Shown here piece by piece: positions 35,094 through 41,672 of a stretch of DNA of 41,672 nt. The notes below the pieces were generated by a model. That model was not told the DNA's origin. It did no database searches and worked only from the letters and a program-made list of their open reading frames with translations. A program made the position numbers and the translations under genes. Position 1 is the stretch's first letter; each line of letters starts with the position of its first letter. Origin of the DNA: Gemmatimonadaceae bacterium (lineage in GTDB: Bacteria; Gemmatimonadota; Gemmatimonadetes; Gemmatimonadales; Gemmatimonadaceae). The stretch is taken from NCBI GenBank assembly GCA_025453875.1, contig JALOPN010000006.1, positions 1-41,672 of the forward strand, given 5' to 3'.

Positions 35094-35933
35094 CTAGGCC
35101 AGCGGCGCCTCGCTGACGGCCGTCTCCCCCACCGCCGCGTCGGCCGCCTCCTCCTGCTGCTGCAGGAAGCGCTCCAGCAAGTCCACGGTGCGCAGCCGGC
35201 TCAAGCTGCTCGCGCGGGCACCCACCAGCCGCTGCGTCGTGCCCGACAGGTGCGACGAGCTGGCAAAACCGAGCACCGCCGCCACGTCGCGCACGTCGAA
35301 CCCCGGGTTCTTGGCGAGCTCCGCCGCGGCCAGCACCCGCACGAGATCGATCACGCGCTTGAGTGTGGGTGCGCGCCCGGCGGCAAACGAACGCGACAGG
35401 TGCTCCCGCGACATGCCCTGTTCCTGGGCCAGCTGCTCGGTGCGTACCGGACGACCCGCCCGCCGCACCAGACTGCGCCACACCTGCCGCTGCAGCGTGC
35501 TCTCGAGACCGAGCACCGCCGGCGGCTCGGCCAACGCCCGATCGAACCTCGGCGTGAACCCGCGCTGCTGCAGCAGCACACGCGTGGCCGAATCGTCGAC
35601 GCCCTCCACGAGCACGTCGGCGCAGCCGCATTCGATGGCGCGCGCCACCATGGGCGCGTCGGTGGGGAGCAGCGCGGTGATGAGGAAAAACGGCGCCGAC
35701 GGAAAATCTTCGGCCAGCGGCAGCACGGCCGACACCTCGTCGCCCACCCCGCCGTCAAGGATCACGGCATCGATCAGCTGTGTCGTGAGCGTGTGCTGCA
35801 GCTCATCGCGTGTCTTCACGGCGATCAGCTGCGCGCGCCGCCGAGGAAACGCCGTGCGCACGAGCGAGCGCGCACGATCGCGTCGCAGCATCGTGCAGAG
35901 CACCGGCGCCGGTGCGCTGGTGGCGTCAGCCAC
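35094..35933 (-). CDS. AraC-type regulator with receiver-like N-terminus
   Basis: It is 279 residues from the GTG at 35933, preferred because GAGG sits 6 bases upstream; an ATG at 35945 is an alternative, and the track's 36410 start lies in the Nudix gene in another frame. The N-terminal part is like a response-regulator receiver (LIDAVILDGGVGDEVSAVLP, with a possible Asp phosphoacceptor), but the conserved Lys is not visible (ADVLVEG), so phosphorylation is doubtful. The C-terminal part has two helix-turn-helix units (TEQLAQEQGMSREHLSRSF and VRDVAAVLGFASSSHLSG), as in AraC/XylS proteins. It overlaps the Nudix gene by 8 bases, so the two are probably coregulated. Confidence 0.75.
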   Translation of the reverse strand: MADATSAPAPVLCTMLRRDRARSLVRTAFPRRRAQLIAVKTRDELQHTLTTQLIDAVILDGGVGDEVSAVLPLAEDFPSAPFFLITALLPTDAPMVARAIECGCADVLVEGVDDSATRVLLQQRGFTPRFDRALAEPPAVLGLESTLQRQVWRSLVRRAGRPVRTEQLAQEQGMSREHLSRSFAAGRAPTLKRVIDLVRVLAAAELAKNPGFDVRDVAAVLGFASSSHLSGTTQRLVGARASSLSRLRTVDLLERFLQQQEEAADAAVGETAVSEAPLA

Positions 35934-36834
35934 CGGCCACCTCATCGACGGGCGCACGCACCACGCGCCGCGTCTGTCGCGACGACTCCGCTTGCACCAT
36001 CTCGTGCGCGCGCACGAGCACGGCCCGGGCATTCGCGTAGCTGATGAGCTTGGTCGCATCCTCGAAGCGCACCCAGCGACAGGCCGTGATGCCTTCGTCG
36101 CGTTGCGGATTCGTGCGACGATGATGCGTGCGCATGAGGTAGAAGTGACACACCTTGTGCACGAGCTTGCCGCGAAAGCGGAAGAACCAGTCGATCGTCT
36201 CGATCGCGCCGTCCACGCGCAACGCGCCGAGTCCGGTTTCTTCTTCGACCTCGCGCACCGCGGCCTGCTCGGGTGCTTCGCCCGCTTCGAGATGTCCCTT
36301 GGGAAATCCCCAGTTCCGATAGCTGTCGCGAATGAGGAGGAAGAACGGTTCACCATCCTGCACGCGATAGACGATCCCACCGGCCGACGTTTCGAGCGTG
36401 GCGCGATCACGCGCGGCCGCGCGCGCGCTGCGCACCGGCGACTCGTCGGGGCTCGACGCGCTCACCGCCGATTCCGCCGGCGGTGTCACGTCGCCTGCCG
36501 CCGCGGTAGCGACCGGGTCCGCCGGCGCGACATCGGTGGCGCGCCGTTCGTTCGGCGGCGGCTCGACGGGGGTCGCCTCGGACACGTTCACACGACGTGC
36601 ACCACGGCGCGGCCCTTTGCGTCGACGGCGCGAGCGTGACTTGCGCGCGGCCGACGTCGCGCCCTCGCGCCCCGGCTCGACGGCGGCTGCTGTCACGGGT
36701 CGCCGTGCACTCGTTTCGGCGGTCGATGGAGCCGCCGTGTCCGATGCAGACACCGTGGCCGCCGGACGCGCGCCGCGACGACGGCCGCGTCGCCGCCGCC
36801 GTCGCTTGCGATCGTCGGACGGCTGCTCGCTCAC
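35926..36834 (-). CDS. Nudix hydrolase with long Arg-rich disordered N-terminus
   Basis: It has 302 residues from the GTG at 36834, which overlaps the ABC ATPase stop as GTGA. The first 160 residues are low-complexity and basic: [16 protein letters not shown] at about 10, and a second cluster (RKSRSRRRRKGPRRGARR). The Nudix domain starts at SAGGIVYRVQDG, and the Nudix box GHLEAGEAPEQAAVREVEEE continues to TGLG, fitting GX5EX7REUXEEXGU. The domain with WGFPKGH resembles Ap4A hydrolase/RppH relatives. Substrate is unknown; the basic tail may bind RNA. The AraC-like gene follows with an 8-base overlap. Confidence 0.87.
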   Translation of the reverse strand: MSEQPSDDRKRRRRRRGRRRGARPAATVSASDTAAPSTAETSARRPVTAAAVEPGREGATSAARKSRSRRRRKGPRRGARRVNVSEATPVEPPPNERRATDVAPADPVATAAAGDVTPPAESAVSASSPDESPVRSARAAARDRATLETSAGGIVYRVQDGEPFFLLIRDSYRNWGFPKGHLEAGEAPEQAAVREVEEETGLGALRVDGAIETIDWFFRFRGKLVHKVCHFYLMRTHHRRTNPQRDEGITACRWVRFEDATKLISYANARAVLVRAHEMVQAESSRQTRRVVRAPVDEVAGG

Positions 36835-37574
36835 GCCGCCGGCTCGAGTGTGGGACGCCCTTCGATGAACTGGCGCACGAGCGGATCGTCGGTCTGCTGG
36901 ATCTCGTCCACCGTCCCCACCCAACGCGCGCGCCCTTCGTACAGCATCGCGATGCGCGTGCCGACACGATAGGCACTGCGCATGTCGTGCGTGATCACGA
37001 TGCCGGTCACGCCCAGCTGATCACGCATGCGCACCATGAGTTCGTCGATCACCGCCGAGGTGACCGGATCGAGACCGGTGGTGGGCTCATCGTACAGGAT
37101 GTACTTCGGACGCAGCGCGACCGCGCGCGCGATACCGACGCGCTTGCGCATGCCGCCGGACAGCTCCGCCGGAAAGCGATGCGCCACATCGTCGAGATCG
37201 ACGATGCGCAGCGATTCTTCCACGCGCGCCGCGATCTCCTTGTCACTCAGGATGCCCTGCTTGCGCAGTCCCATCGCGACATTTTCGCCGATGGAGAGTG
37301 AATCGAAGAGCGCCGCGAACTGAAACACGTAGCCGATCTTCGATCGCAACTGCACGAGTTCGCGTCGCGACAGCGTATCGACGCGCACATTGTCGACCCA
37401 CACTTCGCCGGCGTCGGGTTCGAGCAGACCGACGATGTGCTTGATCGCGACGGACTTGCCGGTGCCGGAGTAGCCGATGATCACCATCGTCTCCCCCTCG
37501 CGCACGTCGAGCGAGAAGCCCTGCAGCACCTTCTTCTGGCCGAAGGCCTTGTAGACGTTCTTGAGCTGGATCAT
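36831..37574 (-). CDS. ABC transporter ATPase, MlaF/Mkl type
   Basis: A 247-residue ATPase from the ATG at 37574 (MIQLKNVYKAFGQKKVL). Walker A is GYSGTGKS, the signature is ELSGGMRKRVGIARAVA, Walker B is YILYDEPTTGLDP, with the H-loop at ITHDM. The GMRKR form of the signature is characteristic of the Mla phospholipid-transport ATPases. Its usual MlaE permease and MlaD MCE partners are not adjacent. The gene is coupled to the Nudix gene by a GTGA overlap. A GTG at 37598 is an alternative start. Confidence 0.9.
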   Translation of the reverse strand: MIQLKNVYKAFGQKKVLQGFSLDVREGETMVIIGYSGTGKSVAIKHIVGLLEPDAGEVWVDNVRVDTLSRRELVQLRSKIGYVFQFAALFDSLSIGENVAMGLRKQGILSDKEIAARVEESLRIVDLDDVAHRFPAELSGGMRKRVGIARAVALRPKYILYDEPTTGLDPVTSAVIDELMVRMRDQLGVTGIVITHDMRSAYRVGTRIAMLYEGRARWVGTVDEIQQTDDPLVRQFIEGRPTLEPAA

Positions 37575-37671
37575 GAGCGCGGGGAGCGGGCGAGTCACGT
37601 GACATCACGAATATGTCCGTCCGGCGCGCCGCTGGCCAGCGCGTGACGCAGACGCGCGGCACACCAAACGC

Positions 37672-37708
37672 ACCGCGCCCCCCGTCGAGAGGCGACGGAG
37701 GGCGCGGT
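37672..37708 (-). terminator. Hairpin downstream of the sigma factor gene
   Basis: ACCGCGCCCCCCGTCG pairs with CGACGGAGGGCGCGGT at 15 of 16 positions, with a 5-base loop. It is 22 bases after the sigma factor stop. A short GTTTGG follows on the minus strand, so the T-run is weak. Confidence 0.7.
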
Positions 37709-37730
37709 GCAGCAGCGGGCCGCGGGTGCG

Positions 37731-38621
37731 TTACGCGGCGAAGGAGCCGAGCGCGCGCCCCACATCGCCTTCGCGGAGCCGCTTGAGTGCACGGTCGCGC
37801 AGCTGGCGGACACGCTCACGTGTGACACCCAGCATGGAACCGATTTCCTCGAGCGTGTGCTCGCGGCCGCCTTCGAGCCCGAAGTAGAGACGCAGCACCT
37901 TCGCATCACGCGGCGGCAGCGTCCCGAGCGCGGCTTCGATTTCGTCGGTGAGGAAGCGGTTCATGGCTTCCTCTTCGGCGTCCGGCATTTCATCGGCCAC
38001 GAAGCGCTCGATGAGCGAGCGATCGCCATCAGGGTCCATGGGCGCGTCGAGGCGCACGTCGCCGGTGTTGAGCGCGGCGAGCGACTGCACGACGTCGACG
38101 CTGAGGCCAGTCACCTGCGAGAGCTCTTCGGGCGACGGCTCGCGACGCAGCTTCTGGCGGAGGATTTCCGACGCCTTGATGATGCGCGAGAGATCGGCCG
38201 TGCGGTTGAGCGGCACACGCACCGTGCGCCCCTGACGCGCGAGCGACGACAGGATCGCCTGACGAATCCACCACACGGCGTACGAGATGAACTTCACGCC
38301 CTGATCGGGATCGAACTTGCGGGCGGCCGTGAGCAGACCCACGTTGCCCTCGCCGATCAGATCGATGAGCGGCAGGCCGCGGTTCTGGTACTTCTTGGCC
38401 ACGGAGATCACGAAGCGCAGGTTGCGCTTGACGAGCTCCTGAAGTGCGTCCTGATCGCCGGCGCGGATCTTCTTGGCCAGCTCGATTTCCTCCGCGCCCT
38501 TGAGGAGCGGATACGTGCTGACTTCGTAGAGGTACTGATCGAGGATGTCGCGTTCCGGCTCGGAGGGTGCAATCCCGGCCGGGGTTGCACGACGCCGCTT
38601 GCGCTTGGCCTCAGTGGTCAT
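37731..38621 (-). CDS. Sigma-70 family RNA polymerase sigma factor (RpoD/SigA-like)
   Basis: It is 296 residues, with AAGGA 7 bases upstream of the ATG. Region 1.2 is DILDQYLYEVSTYPLL, region 2 runs RNLRFVISVAKKYQNRGLPL and DLIGEGNVGLLTAARKFD, with YAVWWIRQAI at the -10 recognition helix. Region 3 is EILRQKLRREPSPEELS and region 4 TLEEIGSMLGVTRERVRQLR, contacting the -35 box. There is no region 1.1, so it is either a short primary factor or a group 2 factor. It has its own terminator hairpin and an upstream region shared with the divergent tRNA cluster. Confidence 0.93.
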   Translation of the reverse strand: MTTEAKRKRRRATPAGIAPSEPERDILDQYLYEVSTYPLLKGAEEIELAKKIRAGDQDALQELVKRNLRFVISVAKKYQNRGLPLIDLIGEGNVGLLTAARKFDPDQGVKFISYAVWWIRQAILSSLARQGRTVRVPLNRTADLSRIIKASEILRQKLRREPSPEELSQVTGLSVDVVQSLAALNTGDVRLDAPMDPDGDRSLIERFVADEMPDAEEEAMNRFLTDEIEAALGTLPPRDAKVLRLYFGLEGGREHTLEEIGSMLGVTRERVRQLRDRALKRLREGDVGRALGSFAA

Positions 38622-38935
38622 GGTCTATCCTTGTCGGCGCCTCGGCGCCGTGACAGAAAAGTCGGGGAGTGAACTGGCTCGTCCCCGGTGACACGCGCCG
38701 GCCCGCTCGGACGTTGAACGCGCGACAGGCGGCTGCGAGCAGGAACCGGGGCCAGCCCGACAAGATACCCCAAATCGCGGGAATCGCCAGCCGAGCCGTT
38801 GGGACGGTGTCGTGGAGCGTGAACGCCTCGCTTGACGAAGAACATACACCCCACTACTCTTCGCGGTTCCTGACGCCTGCGCTGCCGCATCGGAGGTCCC
38901 GTTCTGCGGGTCCACGGCGGGCGGGAGTCGGTGCC
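38622..38935. other. Divergent promoter region between sigma factor and tRNA genes
   Basis: This 314-base region has no convincing gene; the small ORFs have no recognisable domain. It should carry promoters for the sigma factor (minus) and the tRNA cluster (plus). A candidate for the latter is listed separately. Confidence 0.5.
38832..38860 (+). promoter_or_regulatory. Candidate sigma-70 promoter for the tRNA cluster
   Basis: TTGACG (five of six matches to -35) is followed after 17 bases by TACTCT (three of six matches to -10). It is about 75 bases upstream of tRNA-Ala. The -10 match is weak and the call is tentative. Confidence 0.35.
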
Positions 38936-39008
<73 letters not shown>

Positions 39009-39089
39009 TGCCGCCGGCGTCTGGACAGATCGGGCGTCGGTGTGGTGTGGCTCTGTCGTTTCGGCGGCGGAGAGCACCCCGGGCAACAT

Positions 39090-39162
39090 GCGGGAATAGC
39101 TCAGTTGGTAGAGCACAACCTTGCCAAGGTTGGGGTCGCGGGTTCGAGTCCCGTTTCCCGCT
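39090..39162 (+). tRNA. tRNA-Gly (anticodon GCC)
   Basis: Acceptor GCGGGAA pairs with TTCCCGC, with discriminator T as in bacterial tRNA-Gly. The anticodon stem CAACC/GGTTG encloses TTGCCAA, giving GCC. The T loop is GGTTCGAGTCC. CCA is not encoded. Confidence 0.95.
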
Positions 39163-39228
39163 CTGGACGTAGTGGCAGTATGCAGCGGACGTACCGGTGC
39201 CGACCGGCTGCGTTCGCGACGTGTGACC

Positions 39229-39302
39229 GGGTCGTTAGCTCAGTTGGTTAGAGCGCCACGTTGACATCGTGGAGGTCACAAGTTCGAGTCTTGTACGACC
39301 CA
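39229..39302 (+). tRNA. tRNA-Val (anticodon GAC)
   Basis: Acceptor GGGTCGT pairs with ACGACCC, with discriminator A. Anticodon stem CCACG/CGTGG encloses TTGACAT, giving GAC. The D arm is GCTCAGTTGGTTAGAGC and the T arm has AGTTCGAGTCT. CCA is not encoded. Confidence 0.95.
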
Positions 39303-39396
39303 TCCGCACGACAACGGCAGGTAGCGGGGCAGCAGGTGCCTGGTTATCTTCCGATGCTCTCCGGTCGTCGCCTTGCGACGCGCTCGGTGAGTGCAA

Positions 39397-39470
39397 GCGC
39401 CTGTAGCTCAATTGGATAGAGCATCTGACTACGGATCAGAAGGTTGGAGGTTCGAGTCCTTCCAGGCGCG
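39397..39470 (+). tRNA. tRNA-Arg (anticodon ACG)
   Basis: Acceptor GCGCCTG pairs with CAGGCGC, with discriminator G. Anticodon stem TCTGA/TCAGA encloses CTACGGA, giving ACG, whose A34 is normally edited to inosine by TadA. The T arm has GGTTCGAGTCC. CCA is not encoded. Confidence 0.95.
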
Positions 39471-39477
39471 CTTGCAA

Positions 39478-39502
39478 CGGCCCGCAGCAGTATCGCGGGC
39501 CG
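39478..39502 (+). other. Hairpin between tRNA-Arg and tRNA-Pro
   Basis: CGGCCCGC and GCGGGCCG form a perfect 8-bp stem with a 9-base loop, followed by CGTGGTTTT. It could be a weak terminator or a processing signal. Confidence 0.4.
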
Positions 39503-39511
39503 CGTGGTTTT

Positions 39512-39585
39512 CGGGGCGTAGCTTAGCCCGGTAGAGCGCCTGCTTCGGGAGCAGGAGGTCGCTGGTTCAAATCCAGTCGCCCCGA
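39512..39585 (+). tRNA. tRNA-Pro (anticodon CGG)
   Basis: Acceptor CGGGGCG pairs with CGCCCCG, discriminator A. Anticodon stem CCTGC/GCAGG encloses TTCGGGA, giving CGG. C1 at the 5' end is normal for bacterial tRNA-Pro. The T arm has GGTTCAAATCC. CCA is not encoded. It is the last of the five tRNA genes. Confidence 0.95.
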
Positions 39586-39596
39586 CTGAATACGAC

Positions 39597-39638
39597 AACG
39601 GTGGAAGTCCTTGTTTACCAAGGATTTTCGCCGTTTTT
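39597..39638 (+). terminator. Intrinsic terminator of the tRNA cluster
   Basis: AACGGTGGAAGTCCTTG and CAAGGATTTTCGCCGTT form a continuous 17-bp stem with three G-T pairs and a TTTAC loop, ending in TTTTT. It is 11 bases after tRNA-Pro. This is the clearest rho-independent terminator in the window. Confidence 0.88.
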
Positions 39639-39910
39639 CGTTGGCGGTGGATTCGGCCGGCAGCCCGCGACTAGGGCGGGCGTGCGGCCAAAGTGCCTCA
39701 GAATCCTCGCAGACGGCCTCAGCAGTGCCCTTCAAGGGACCCGCCACCGGGGTCGGCCCACGCTGCCGGTACTCTGCCATGTGGCATCCGAGGTGGTCGG
39801 CCGCACGCCTAGGCCCCCTCGGGCACCGACCGCGCAGCGGCAGACGGGTATGGGCCCAATCGTCGCCTGCGACTGATGCCCGTCTCCTCGCCACCGTCCC
39901 GACGAACCGC

Positions 39911-40492
39911 TCACCCCCGAACCGTCAGTGCCTTGCTAGCCTTCTGGAGGCGCGCCCGAAGCGCCTCGATCACCACGGCGCGCGCCGCCTCCTCGGCCGC
40001 GCCCTCGAGGTCCCCGTCGGTGATCGCCGGAGCGCCGCCGAGGAGCAGGCAGAAGGCATCAATGCGCTATCGCATGATCTGCACCAGCCGCTGGTCTCGC
40101 GTGCCACGGAACGCGGGATAGGCGATCCACAACGATTCGTTCGGCGAACTCCCTGCACACGACCCGACGCGCCGGAGTCGGCCATTTAGCTGAATCGTGC
40201 GGACCCTCCTCGGGTCGAGCGCGTAGCGCACGAGGTGGCGGCGATGACGGTGCAGATCGATACCCAACGGCAGCATATCCGTCGGCACGGCTGTGTACTC
40301 GCACTTGCCCTGGCTCGGAGGAGCCTCGATGCCCGTGTGAGATTCGGAGTCCCCGATGACTTGAAGTCATCCGATTTCTGAGTAACGCCACTCGATGCCT
40401 CCGCGCAGGCTATTCTCCAACCGGGCGCTGCGTAGCACTCGTGCGCGTGCGATGGGCGGCGCATGGGGGGGAACGCGAGGCACTCTCGTAAG
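39911..40492 (-). pseudogene. C-terminal remnant of a superfamily-2 (SNF2/DEAD-like) helicase
   Basis: Read in one minus-strand frame this gives three stretches joined by in-frame stops: about 41 codons (ending ENSLRGGIEWRYSEIG), a TGA at 40367-40369, 99 codons, a TAG at 40067-40069, and 51 codons to a natural-looking stop at 39911. The middle has PLGIDLHRHRRHLVRYALD, then QLNGRLRRVGS, matching the GIDLHRHCRH and QRxGRxxRxGS (motif VI) elements of superfamily-2 helicases, then YPAFRGTRDQRLVQIMR and, after the stop, RIDAFCLLLGG. No frame change is needed. The upstream end meets the presumed left end of the IS3 element, so the helicase N-terminus is gone. Such helicases often occur in defence or restriction loci, but that role is inference. 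Confidence 0.7.
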
Positions 40493-40562
40493 TGAATTGA
40501 GATGGACTTGACCCGATTTCGTGGACGCCTGACTCGCCCTAGAATAGGGGCGGAGGTGGGCT

Positions 40563-40883
40563 ATGGGATCGAGCAAGAAAGCGGTCCGACGCGAGCGTCG
40601 GACGTTCAGTGCCGAGTTCAAGGCGGAAGCCGTCCAGCTCGTGGCCGCGCGGCGTGCGACGGGCGCCACGCTCGCGCAGGTGGGCCGGGAACTCGACGTG
40701 CGCCCCGACCAGCTGCGCGCGTGGGTGCGCCTCCAGCGGGAGGCGGCCGCGACCGGGCTGGCCGTCACGGGGGAGACGCCGGAGCAGGAGATTCGGCGCT
40801 TGCGGCGAGAGGTGGCGACCTTGCGCCAGGAGCAGGCGTTCGTAAAAAAAGTGGCGGTGTACTTCGCGAAAGAGTCGCGATGA
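40563..40883 (+). CDS. IS3-family transposase OrfA
   Basis: A 106-residue protein with the helix-turn-helix of IS3 OrfA proteins: RRTFSAEFKAEAVQLVAARR, then GATLAQVGRELDVRPDQLR and a leucine-zipper-like C-terminus (QEIRRLRREVATLRQEQAF). It binds the terminal repeats. GGAGG is 6 bases upstream of the ATG. It ends overlapping orfB, and a run of seven A just before (40844-40850) allows a -1 shift that gives the OrfAB transposase. Confidence 0.93.
   Translation: MGSSKKAVRRERRTFSAEFKAEAVQLVAARRATGATLAQVGRELDVRPDQLRAWVRLQREAAATGLAVTGETPEQEIRRLRREVATLRQEQAFVKKVAVYFAKESR
40844..40850 (+). other. Slippery heptamer A-AAA-AAA for programmed -1 frameshift
   Basis: In the orfA frame it reads GTA AAA AAA GTG. 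After a -1 shift the frame stays open (KSGGVLRERVAM) into orfB. This matches the standard IS3-family expression mechanism; a downstream stimulatory structure was not identified. Confidence 0.7.
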
Positions 40884-41479
40884 GGTGCGCCGTGATCGCT
40901 CGCCATCGGGGCGAGTTCCCTGTGCGACTCATGTGCCGGGTCCTCGAGGTCTCGGTGGCGGGCTTCTACGCCTACCTCCAGCGGCCGGAGAGCTGGCGCG
41001 CGGTGATCGACGACGTGCTGCTGGCCCACGTGCGCATCGCGTTTGCCGCGAGTGGGGCGACCTACGGCGCGCCGCGGGTGCATCAGGAGCTGCGCGCCGC
41101 CGGGCTGCCGACGAGCACCAAGCGCGTCGCCCGCCTGATGCGGGCCGACGGACTCGTGGCGCGCCCACGCCGTCGACGCCGTGTCGTGACGACGGACTCG
41201 AATCACCACGAGCCCATCGCGCCGAATCGGCTGGCGCGCGCGTTCGACATCAACGGCGTGGCGCTGAATCGGGTGTGGGTCGGCGACATCACGTACGTAC
41301 CGACGCGCGAAGGCTTCCTGTACTTGGCGACCGTGCTGGACCTCGCGTCCCGTCGCTGCGTCGGGTGGGCGATGCGTGACAGCATGGAGGTCGACCTGGT
41401 GACGAGCGCGCTGCGCATGGCGCGCGACGCGCGGCGACCGGCCGCCGGCTTGATCTTTCACTCGGATCGCGGCGGGCAA
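40880..41479 (+). pseudogene. IS3-family transposase OrfB, truncated by another insertion
   Basis: The frame from ATG 40880 (MRCAVIARHRGEFPVRLMC) gives the IS3 integrase: a HTH-like domain (FAASGATYGAPRVHQELRAA), then DITYVPTREGFLYLATVLDL with the first catalytic Asp, and LIFHSDRGGQ with the second. The expected YAS and the downstream Glu of the DDE triad are absent: after Q the sequence becomes GGINRSSQRL, from the IS30-type element. So about the last quarter is lost and the enzyme is inactive. The ORF listed at 40885..41379 is a different, artefactual frame. Confidence 0.85.
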
Positions 41480-41672
41480 GGCGGAATCAACCGGTCGTCG
41501 CAACGCCTTCAACCGAGAGGTGTTTATGGGGCGACCCGCAGGATGGATGAAGCAACTGACTGGACGGGAGGCGATGCGCTCTCCTGGGGCACCTTCGCTC
41601 CGGCGAGAAGTCGAGCGTCAGTTCTGGGCCCAGATTGCCACGGGGATCACGAGCGAAAAGGCCGCCGAAGCC
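41480..41672 (+). mobile_element. IS30-type insertion sequence, left end (continues beyond the window)
   Basis: The break in IS3 orfB at 41479/41480 is followed by GGCGGAATCAACCGGTCGTC, which looks like an insertion-sequence terminus, and then by a transposase start. The right end and any target duplication are outside the window, so the insertion boundary is approximate. Confidence 0.65.
41526..41672 (+). CDS. IS30-family transposase, N-terminal fragment (window edge)
   Basis: From ATG 41526, preceded by GAGAGGTG, 49 codons are seen before the end: MGRPAGWMKQLTGREAMRSP, then SLRREVERQFWAQIATGITS and EKAAEA, which begins the helix-turn-helix of IS30-type transposases. The catalytic DDE domain would be outside the window. 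It is in the same orientation as the IS3 element it interrupts. Confidence 0.75.
   Translation, partial: MGRPAGWMKQLTGREAMRSPGAPSLRREVERQFWAQIATGITSEKAAEA

Larger units (their letters stand above)
40493..41479 (+). mobile_element. IS3-family insertion sequence, 3' end lost to a second insertion
   Basis: The element has orfA (helix-turn-helix) and orfB (DDE integrase) overlapping as ATGA, with a slippery A7 in orfA. The left end is placed near TGAATTGAGATGGACTTGAC just after the helicase remnant; the exact end is not proven. The right end is missing, since orfB stops matching IS3 proteins after HSDRGGQ at 41479, where IS30-type sequence begins. Confidence 0.75.

Noticed and set aside
39344-39894. 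Minus-strand ORFs with GATGFEPATSCSRS and SGRLDLNQRPPAPEAG
   Set aside because: These are antisense readings of tRNA-Arg and tRNA-Pro, a well-known source of spurious proteins in databases.
40885-41379. 164-residue ORF inside the IS3 element
   Set aside because: It is in a different frame from the DDE integrase, which starts at 40880 and carries the motifs.

Overview
The window is 41.7 kb of high-GC bacterial chromosome. Dense operons, a SusC/SusD pair with CarboxypepD_reg-type N-termini, LPS-type Kdo transferase, a RicT-like PSP1 protein and F1 ATP synthase genes point to a diderm bacterium. The gene style (secreted proteins and SusCD in a very GC-rich genome, pseudopilin cluster) suggests Gemmatimonadota, for example a Gemmatimonas relative. 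That assignment is inference; no rRNA is present to confirm it.

Layout. 1-1.8 kb: a UvrD/PcrA-type helicase cut by the window edge and broken by a small internal frame-changing deletion. 1.8-4.6 kb: a secreted M16 zinc protease, with a convergent COG4324-type membrane aminopeptidase at 4.6-5.8 kb. 5.8-10.6 kb: dnaE (DNA polymerase III alpha) carrying an in-frame 427-residue intein with a LAGLIDADG-type homing endonuclease. 10.6-14.4 kb: accA, a ricT-like gene and metG, closed by a hairpin. 14.5-18.2 kb: four tightly coupled pseudopilin-type genes (PilX-, FimT/GspH-, PilV- and PilW-like), two of which lack the usual Glu5. 18.2-27.8 kb, minus strand: a run that transcribes SusC, SusD, a small lipoprotein-like protein, a DUF4397 lipoprotein, a CarboxypepD_reg/plug-only protein, a TPM-domain protein, a nucleotidyltransferase-like protein and LemA. 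28.3-29.8 kb: Kdo transferase. 29.8-30.5 kb: a predicted outer-membrane protein. 30.6-34.9 kb, minus strand: atpA-atpG-atpD-atpC, with an exact TGTGA-N6-TCACA palindrome upstream. 35.1-37.6 kb, minus strand: a translationally coupled trio (Mla-type ABC ATPase, Nudix hydrolase with an Arg-rich N-terminus, AraC-type regulator). 37.7-38.6 kb: a primary-type sigma-70 factor. 38.9-39.6 kb: five tRNA genes (Ala-GGC, Gly-GCC, Val-GAC, Arg-ACG, Pro-CGG) ended by a strong intrinsic terminator.

The last 2 kb, beyond the tRNA cluster, is a decayed accessory patch. It holds the C-terminal remnant of a superfamily-2 helicase on the minus strand, interrupted by two in-frame stops. The remnant appears cut by an IS3-family element with an A7 slippery frameshift site, and that element is in turn cut by an IS30-type element that runs off the window. 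Neither remnant nor nesting is visible in the ORF track, because the track splits the pseudogene and follows the wrong frame for the IS3 orfB.

The most notable observations are the DnaE intein at a site three residues from the cyanobacterial split-intein site, the hidden helicase pseudogene with nested insertion sequences, the CRP-like palindrome upstream of the ATP synthase genes, and the pseudopilin set with two Glu5-less members. No CRISPR array, rRNA or complete new defence system was seen.
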